From assembly GCA_934045075.1 (NCBI GenBank), contig OW203736.1, positions 6,248,091-6,312,090 of the forward strand: 64,000 nucleotides of DNA, given 5' to 3'. The stretch is from Yponomeuta sedellus. Lineage: Eukaryota; Arthropoda; Insecta; Lepidoptera; Yponomeutidae. The position numbers and the translations under genes were made by a program. Of this stretch, positions 37,401-46,400 are shown piece after piece (positions within the stretch are counted from its first letter, which is position 1; each line of letters opens with the position of its first letter). Below the pieces are notes generated by a model that ran no database searches, was not told the origin of the DNA, and was given only the letters and a program-made list of their open reading frames with translations.

Positions 37401-40400
37401 TGGTGGAGGATTGTAAGACAGTGGCGGTCCTTACTGTCAGAAGTTATCTAGCCGCCCGCGCCGATAAGGCCTCTGACATATATTTTTATTTTATTCATTT
37501 AAGTTTACATAATATTGGTACAGATTAAGGCGCTACACGGTGTTAACTAGCGTTAGTTAATATCCCCAACGCTGAGGCACGGGTCTCTTCCTGCATGGCA
37601 GAAAAGTTAGGCCATACTCCACCACGGGGGCGGGTCTTATTGTCAGAAGTTGTCAAGCCGTCCATGAGGCCTCTAACATGGCACCAACGGCTTAGCGTGC
37701 CTAGCGAAAAGCGGAAGCGCTCGGAAAAAATGCCACTAGCGGTAGTCACGGGACCCATCCTGCACCTGACCGCGCCTGTTGTTGCTTAACTCAAGTGAGC
37801 GATTCCAATCACTCGGTTGGACTAGGTCACGAGCGCGTCGTAGTGTAACGTAACAATATACAATCTAATCTAACATTTGCTTCTCTTATTACAGGCAACA
37901 TCAGCGCCGTGTTCACATACAAATGGAAGGGCGAGGAGATTACGCGGCTCATTGACAACGGCACTCGCGTCATGATCGGGATACTCAAGGGGCGGAGTTA
38001 CACGCAGATCAACAATAACATTAACAAGTGAATATTACACACACGCACCCGCACTCTCACACCAAATTTATCGCTGTAATGCAGCGTTACAGCGATAAAG
38101 GTTAAGGGGCATTTTATTCGGACCTGTGACCCACCAGCGACCACTAACGAAACTACTCAGAGTATGCTAAAGACCATAAATACTACCCACTGAGATCTGT
38201 CACATTCCTCAAAACTATGAAAAAAAAATTTTGCAAAATAATAATTTATATAAAAAAATCGAATCGAATATATTTCAGCAGTGCCCATTTTATGGAGTAC
38301 ATTTTTTAGGCAAAAACAGTTAAAGCAGCATTTTTACCACAGCTGTCTGACACCAAATAATAGCTTGATCTAGCTATAAAAATGCTAAGTTGGCGAGTCA
38401 GCGCACAGTGAAACCGGTATTGGGCTTATTGTGGAAAGAGAGGGCTGCTAACCTCTGTACTGTAGTGTGTATTGCGCCTTACGAGCGCCAGAAAGCCTAA
38501 CACAGTTAGTAGTAATGATTGAAAATAAATAATTGGGAAAAATATACATCTTGTGTTGAACAACATAACTTTTTTTCTCCATACATTTGGGTTAAAATAA
38601 AAACATTCCGTGAAATGGTAACCCTAACCCTTCAAAACGAACCACATTTGAATAATGGTCGTGAACTTTGATGTACCGGGTCAAAAATGCCCGGTTACCT
38701 TTGTACAGCGATAATGCAGGTTAACGTTATTAATTATTTAATTTGTTAACGTTTCCGTAATGAGAAATTTTGTCTGCTACTAATCTTAAATTATAAATAA
38801 ATAATAATAAATATTCATGGACATATTATACAGATCTTGTTAACCCTATACTAATTACAACTAAATGGCTTGTGTTATAGGTCCTCTAATAAGGTACTCT
38901 AACTAATTATTATTGGTTTACTCGTAGTTCTATGAATGTATTGCATTTTTTATTCAATATTTGTTTTTTGTTTCATTTTGTAAACCTTTGTTCGTTAAAT
39001 AACTTATAAATAAGAAACGTCAGAGGAGGAGAGGGGCTGCCGAAGAAATCTTGTATATTGAATTCGACAATTTTAAAAACCTATTTAGAGGCTACAAAAT
39101 AATTAATCGAGTGTTATAATTTACTTATTTGGAGTGCTGGCCGTCGGAAAGGGATTCAATTAGACCAGATTTGACGGTGATTAGAATTATGGTGAGTTAA
39201 TACATAATCATAGGTAATTAACCGGTGTTAGTCCACTGCTGGACTGGCTTCTCTCAAGACACCACCATCCAGGGGTGTCTCCATATCCTCAGCGTCAATC
39301 CAATCTAACTTTGAAATGAAATGAATTTATTTGTACCCAAAATTAATTATTTGCCACGGACAGAAAATACATACAGTACAATACAATGGACAGCAGCTCG
39401 ATCCCTAATAATTAGATATGTAAACTATATTTAGTTTCGTTATGTGTGGCATTGTAACAAAACATAAGGATCGATTCGACCGATTTGAACTTTGAAGCAG
39501 GCTCTCCAATGTGTTAACAGTAAAAGGTTTTTCAACAATTCAAGCATAAGAACAATTAACTGATAAAGAAGGCCAATTATTCATATTTTAATCTTTTTAA
39601 CTTATGGAGCGTTCGGTACACTTGGTTACCATGTCACCCTCGCTATGTGCAACATTTTCTTATATAGTAAAAGTACGAAACCTACACTTTAAATTAAAAA
39701 AAAATCATCTTTGTCCTAAGTAATGGCACCGACTGAAAATCAGCGCTGAAAGCTTGTCCATCAGCATATTGCTGAGTTAGTTACCATTTATAGCAGCAGT
39801 GACACGCCGTGACCTTTCTTTTTCCTTCCTTTTTTGTAAATGTTAGCTATACAGACTTTTTATCCTTTCTTATCTATTTTAGTAAACAACATTGTACCCG
39901 TAAAGTATAAATGAAGTAATCGCGGAGACTATTTTAGGCAACACACTGCCAATTTTATAAGCAAAGTTTATGAACTCGCGAGAAAATATCTAGTTTTGGC
40001 ATCAAACATCAATTTTGAGGGTAGAAGCTCGTTTACTATATTGGACAAGCAAGGATAACTAGACTGTACTAATATGTTTTTAGTTTGTTTTATTACTGTG
40101 GCGTTTTTATACTAAATGTTTTTTCTTCTTCTTCTTCAAGTTATGCTAAATCATGCACATATAGCGCTCGTGGCCTAGGCGAACCGAGTGATTGAATCAA
40201 TCACTTGAGTTAAGCAACAACAAGCGCGGTCAGGTGCAGGATGGGTCACCGCCGCGTGACTACCGCTAGTGGCATTTTACCGAGCGCTTCCGTGCTTCGC
40301 AAGGCACGCTATGCCGTTGGTGCCATTGCTTGGTGGTGAGCCGTTGGTTGGTGCCGTCTGTTATGTAATGGCAGTCGTTAAGCCATCTCAGAGGCCTCAT

Positions 40401-43400
40401 TGGCGGCTTGACAACTTCTGACAGTAAGGCCCGCGGCTGTCTTACAATCCTCCACCAACCCGGACTTGGCCCCCGTGGTGGAGTATGGCCTGCATCGCAG
40501 GAAGAGACCCGTGCCCCAGCAGTGGGACATACAAGGGTTGATCACATGCACATAAAGAAGCTTTCACATCAAAAAGTGCTAACTTGTATAATTATCTTGC
40601 AACAGAAAATGTTATATAACAAATGGTTTGTCCCCAGAACATCGGTCCTGTTTGTCTCGATCTCGTTCATCGTGCTGATGGTGATATCGCTGGCGTGGCT
40701 CGTGTTCTACTACATACAGCGCTTCCGCTACATACACGCCAAGGACCGGCTCTCTGTGAGTACTGACCTAATGTATAAGGGGTCACAGTCATCTCCAGCT
40801 CCATGATTATGTAACTTTTTACGCATACATCTCTGTGCAAAAAGGAAATATCTTTGTCGTACAATTATGTGGGTCAATATTAGTGACATGTATCATATGT
40901 CTGAAATGCGGTATCCACTATGTGTGATACAGATTACGCCTCATATCTATGTGGCAGAGCTATGTAAACATTCCGCTTTCGCCCACATGTGTGTGCGTGA
41001 ATAGTTACATAATTAAGGCGCAGGATAAGTGCGAGGTAAAAGTTTCTATTCAGCGTATCCTTTTAAGATTAGATTAGAACTCTTTATTGTACATACCAGA
41101 AAATAAAACACAATAAAAAGGCTTACATATAAGTTTTGCCGTATACAATAGGCGGTCTTATCGCTAAAAGGCAAACCTACTATTAATTTCTGTAAACCAA
41201 TCTTGGTGGTTTCTAGTCTTCCTGTCGACGCTAAGTCAAGCAGCGTTTCTAGCTCGCAGATTAAGGAAAAAGGAGTTCTCTCCCATGCTAATCGAAGGGC
41301 ACTCGGTGACAAGGGCAATGTAAAACCTTAAGAGATATTCTATACGTGCAATAGGTGTGCAAGATGCCAATAGTGCTGCAGTAGCTTTAGTTTGATTGAG
41401 TTTGTACTCTGTTAGCTATTGCGGCCGCTAGTTTCCCCGTTCGTCAGTCTCCGCCAACAAATTTATATCGTAGTTTCAATTATTTAAAAAGACATTATGA
41501 TATCATTAACTCAGCTTAGTTCTGTCTTTGGTGGGTAAATAATTTAAAATGTGTTGTTCACAGAAAAGACTGTGCTGCGCCGCTAAAAAGGCGCTCTCCA
41601 AAATACCTGTTAAGAGTTTGAAGACTGAGGATAGAGTGAGTATTAAGACAAAATCTTTTTATCTGGAGACTTGGGGTTTCGGCTGCGCGTGTTAAGCATC
41701 TGCGGTTTATTTTTATGTATGTATCGCAAAGACCTGCTTAAACCTACTAAGTAATTGTTGAGAGAATCTGTACCGCTATATTCAGGCTATTTTAGTCCAC
41801 TGCTGGACATAGCCCTCCCCTAATGAGCGCTATAGCGCAAGGTTGTGCCATCATTGGGGGGTAATGCCCATAATCCCCACGCTGGGCATTCGGGTTGGGG
41901 ATCGCAGTTTGGTGGAATTGTACTTGTTACGGACGGCGAGAGTGTAATCGAACCGTTTAGAATAATCTAGATGCTAGGTGCAGGTAGATTACGTAATAAC
42001 TACTCATGTGTGTAGAGACAAGGGAACCTTCCAGAATATTCTACGTGCTACAGAGAGATAGCTATTTGTAAGACAGAGATAGAAAGATATTCTGGAATGT
42101 TCGATAGTTTTGTAGAACGTATTTCTATTACTTTCGATGCGATCTTAGGTACTTCCAGACGATATTCTGGAGCGTTCTATGGTTTTCTAGTACCTACGAT
42201 GTCTTTCCGGGTACTTCCCGCAGTTTCTAGATTAGTAAGTAGAGTGGAGAGATTATACGTATTATATTACGTACTTGATCATTCGGGAACATTCTGAAAA
42301 CTTCCAAGAGGTATGGAAAGATATCGAACCTTCTAGAAGTGTGCGAGTGAGATAGACATATATGTAAAAGAAGGATAGGTATATATTGTGCGAGTGAGAT
42401 AGACATATTTGCTAGAAAGGGATGGATGATAGGGTTTGGTATAAATAGCGGGGCGCCCGGCCCCGCAGTCAGTTGATATTTGACAGTTGATATTTGACAG
42501 TTGATAATTGAGAGTTGATAATTGAGAGTTGATATTTGACAGTTGATAATTGAGAGTTGAAAAATACTAACGATCAAGAAAAGTTGTAAGAAAAGCGAAT
42601 TGAACTGTGATTGAAGATTAATAAACGGATAGTTTGGAAAGTTAAACGCATTTTTATACAGTCCATTAAAGTACTGCAGGGTGCGCTGCTGCCCAACCCC
42701 CAGTTTGTGTCCCTTGGTCACCTTTTACGACACCCGCGGGAAGAATTTGGGTTGGTGCCATTCTCTAGGCCGACACCACACAGCAATCTCTAGGCCGACA
42801 CCACACAGCAATATCTAATATACATATAAAAATCTCGTGTCACACTGTTTGTTATTGAACTCCTCCGAAACGGCTTCACCGATGATTTTTTTGTGTAAGT
42901 CGTAGGCTAAATTCATGTAGGAAAACATCACCTAGTTAAATTGGAATCTTTTTATCTAATCCGCTCATAAAGAGAGCCCACTGTTAAGCATAGGCCTAAG
43001 CCTAAGGCACGTTACGCCGTTGGTGCCGGCTGTCATAATAATGACAGTCGTTAAGCCATGTCAGAGGCCTTATGGGTGGCTTGATAACTTCTGACAGTAA
43101 GGCCCGCCAATGTCTTATAATCCTCCACCAACCCGGACTTGGCCCCCGTGGTGGAGTATGGCCTAACCTTCCTGCGATGCAGGAAGAGACCCATGCCCCA
43201 GCAGTGGGGACATACAAGGGTTGATAACGAACTAACGAACTGTTCACTTTCACGCCAACCTATCCAGTCCTTTGCCTGTTTCGTCCAATGTTTCCCAGCC
43301 GCTTTCACAATGTCGTCGGCCTACCGAGCTGGTGGTCTGCCCACCGACCGGTGTATTATATAAAGATACATTTTAATGCATTATTTTCTCCTTCAGGAAG

Positions 43401-46400
43401 TGCAAGGCGACGGCGAGTGTTGCGCCATCTGCATAGAGCCCTACAAGGTCTCGGAGACCCTTCGCTCGCTGCCCTGCAGACACGAGTTCCACAAGAACTG
43501 CATCGACCCCTGGCTGCTAGAGCACCGCACCTGTCCGATGTGCAAGATGGACATACTGAAATACTACGGGTTTGTGGTAAGTGTTGTTCATTTTTTTTTG
43601 ACTGGGCAATAGTGGGCAAAATGCAAATAGGCTTGCCTATGGGTTTCACTGTCTTAATTGCCAATAATTAGAACATGAATCGTTCTTAGCCCCGGCTGCC
43701 TGAGTGATCTTAGACGATCGCCAAGGTATAAGCATCATAGGGCGTGTTCAGTGCATGGATGGGTGGCCGTCTATGACTAACGCTAATGGCATTTTTCCGA
43801 GCGGTTCCGTGCTACGCAAGGTTGATGGCGGCTTGGCAGTTGGTACATAATTATAATACAGTCGTTAAGTCATGTCAAGGGCCTTATGCCCATAAGGCCT
43901 TTTTATGGGCATAAGGCCCTTGAGGTGATGATGATGATGATGATTCAAGACGATTTTTTATGGGCATAAGGCCCTTGAGGCCCCTGAGGATAGAGTGAGT
44001 ATTAAGACAAAATCTTTTTATCTGGAGACTTGGGGTTTCGGCTGCGCGTGTTAAGCATCTGCGGTTTATTTTTATGTATGTATCGCAAAGACCTGCTTAA
44101 ACCTACTAAGTAATTGTTGAGAGAATCTGTACCGCTATATTCAGGCTATTTTAGTCCACTGCTGGACATAGCCCTCCCCTAATGAGCGCTATAGCGCAAG
44201 GTTGTGCCATCATTGGGGGGTAATGCCCATAATCCCCACGCTGGGCATTCGGGTTGGGGATCGCAGTTTGGTGGAATTGTACTGCAGGGTGCGCTGCTGC
44301 CCACCCCCCAGTTTGACCTTGACCTTGATAACTTCTGACAGTAAGGCCCTTCACTGTCTTACAGTTCTTGACCCAGCCAGACGCCGTGGTTGAGTATGGC
44401 CTAACCTTGCGCTGCAGGAAGATACCCGTGCCCCAGCAGTGGAGACATACAAAGGGTTGATAACATTTAGTAAAGTAATTATATAAAGGTCAAACTTTAT
44501 TTCTGCGAGCGCCCGTCAGACACGATAATGTTGATGGCAGACGATGATGATGATTCAAGACGATTAATTTCAGTTCACGGGCAGCCAGGAGAGCATTCTG
44601 CAGCTGGAGGTGGATGATGCGCGGAGCCGCGCTCTCAGCCCGGGGCGGATTCGGCAGCCGCTCACACTGGTAGGTCCACATTTCGCGATAGCGTAACCTA
44701 AACTAAAAATGTACTTTCAACGGCTAACTTGGATGTAAAAGACGTTAAATCTGTCATCCTCAGGGAACCCCTCCATAATTCGTTAGCAATCTATTAGTTG
44801 TCTATTGGGTACAATATTTTCACGAGCTATTTTAAAGCGTGATGGGAACGTAAAGGGAGTCTTTTATTATGAGACTAACTCTAAAATATAAGAGGTTCGA
44901 AATTTTACTGATGCCGGTGAGTCGCCCATTAGCTCAGTTGCATAGAGCGCTGGCACGGATAGCCAGAGGTCGCGGGTTCGAATCCCGGCATGGGTGGAAG
45001 TTTTAGCCTCTAAATAGGTTTTTAAAATTGTCCTTAGCACGGGTTAGTGCATTAAAAATAATATAAAGATGTACTTTCAACGGCTAACTTGTATGTAAAA
45101 GACGTTGAAGCTGTCATCCAGAAAAAAGATTTTACTGTGTAAGGATACACAGTAAAAGCCCAGGCATTACGAAAGGTTGCGTCGTCTTTTTCTCACTCGC
45201 TACGCAAGGCAAGAAAGGGTCACTTATTACAGAATTGGCACGCCAACGGCGGTATCAAGGAACCACTGGCAAGGACCACTGAGCGTCAAACTAGCTCAGC
45301 CGCCAATCGAAACTATTCTGTTGTAACTCTGGTCGCTATTATTGTTTTTTGGTGTAATAAACACTATTCTAAACTTATAATCGAGACGCTCGCGCAGAAA
45401 AATAATCGTAGTAAATGAGGCAAGACTCACGTATGCACTCGACGAAGTTCATGGCGTCGCGACGCAGCGTCAACCAATCTATTGATAACCTGGCGTAATC
45501 TCAATTTGAATCCCAAATATACTCGTATAGTCAGACGCAGCATTCAACCCCTACATAATACGTTAGCAATCTGTATAGCATCTAATAGCTGTCTATTGGG
45601 TACAATATTTTCACGAGCTATTTTAAAGCGTGATGGAAACCTAAAGGGAGTATTTTATTATGAATGAGACTAACTGTAAAATATAAAAAAGTCAACTGTT
45701 ATTTTTACGATTGTTTGGTTTTATTTATTTGTTAAGGAATACGAACATATGATATGGAGGTATGATATTTCTGTAATAAGTTGTTTGTACTGAAGCATCT
45801 TTAAATTAAGTTATATATTAAACGGGTCAAATCGCGATTATTTATAAGGTAAAACGTAATTACCTTATTTCCCGACGTTTCAGCAGCGTTACAGTTGCCG
45901 TGGTCTCGGGTAGACTGAAGTGGCGAGTACAATTATTGCGGGTAGTCACTATTGATTTTTCGCAGCTGTCACTATTAATTTTTCGCAATCTTTAAATTTC
46001 ACAGAACTTATCTGAAACACCCTGCCTATAAACCTAGCATGGAACAAATAATTAGGCTCCCGTCTCTCCCTCGAGCAGTTGACGAGCGACAACTCGTACT
46101 CGGAAGCCGGCAGCGAGCGCAGCAGCCGCGCCTCCTCGCCAGACGAGCTCATGCCCTCGCTGAGCTGCGCAGACGCATCGCAGAGGGAGCTCAGAGAGAA
46201 CAGGTGAGCTGCTTGCCCCTTGCGACTTGGGAAGTAGAAAGGTACGGTGGAAAAGACCTATAGGAGTAAGACTGAAGAAATTAGTGAATGAACGAATGAT
46301 AGGTCCGAACATTGACAAACCAATATGGCCGCCGTCACGTAACCTCTGGTAAGACTTCACGGGACGGTGTGGTAGGTATCTGGAATATAAATACAGTAGA

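Noticed and set aside
43288..43671. 127-codon + and 102-codon - frames over the RING exon
   Set aside because: They are shadows of the goliath RING-H2 exon in other frames; the 78-codon frame carries the real domain.
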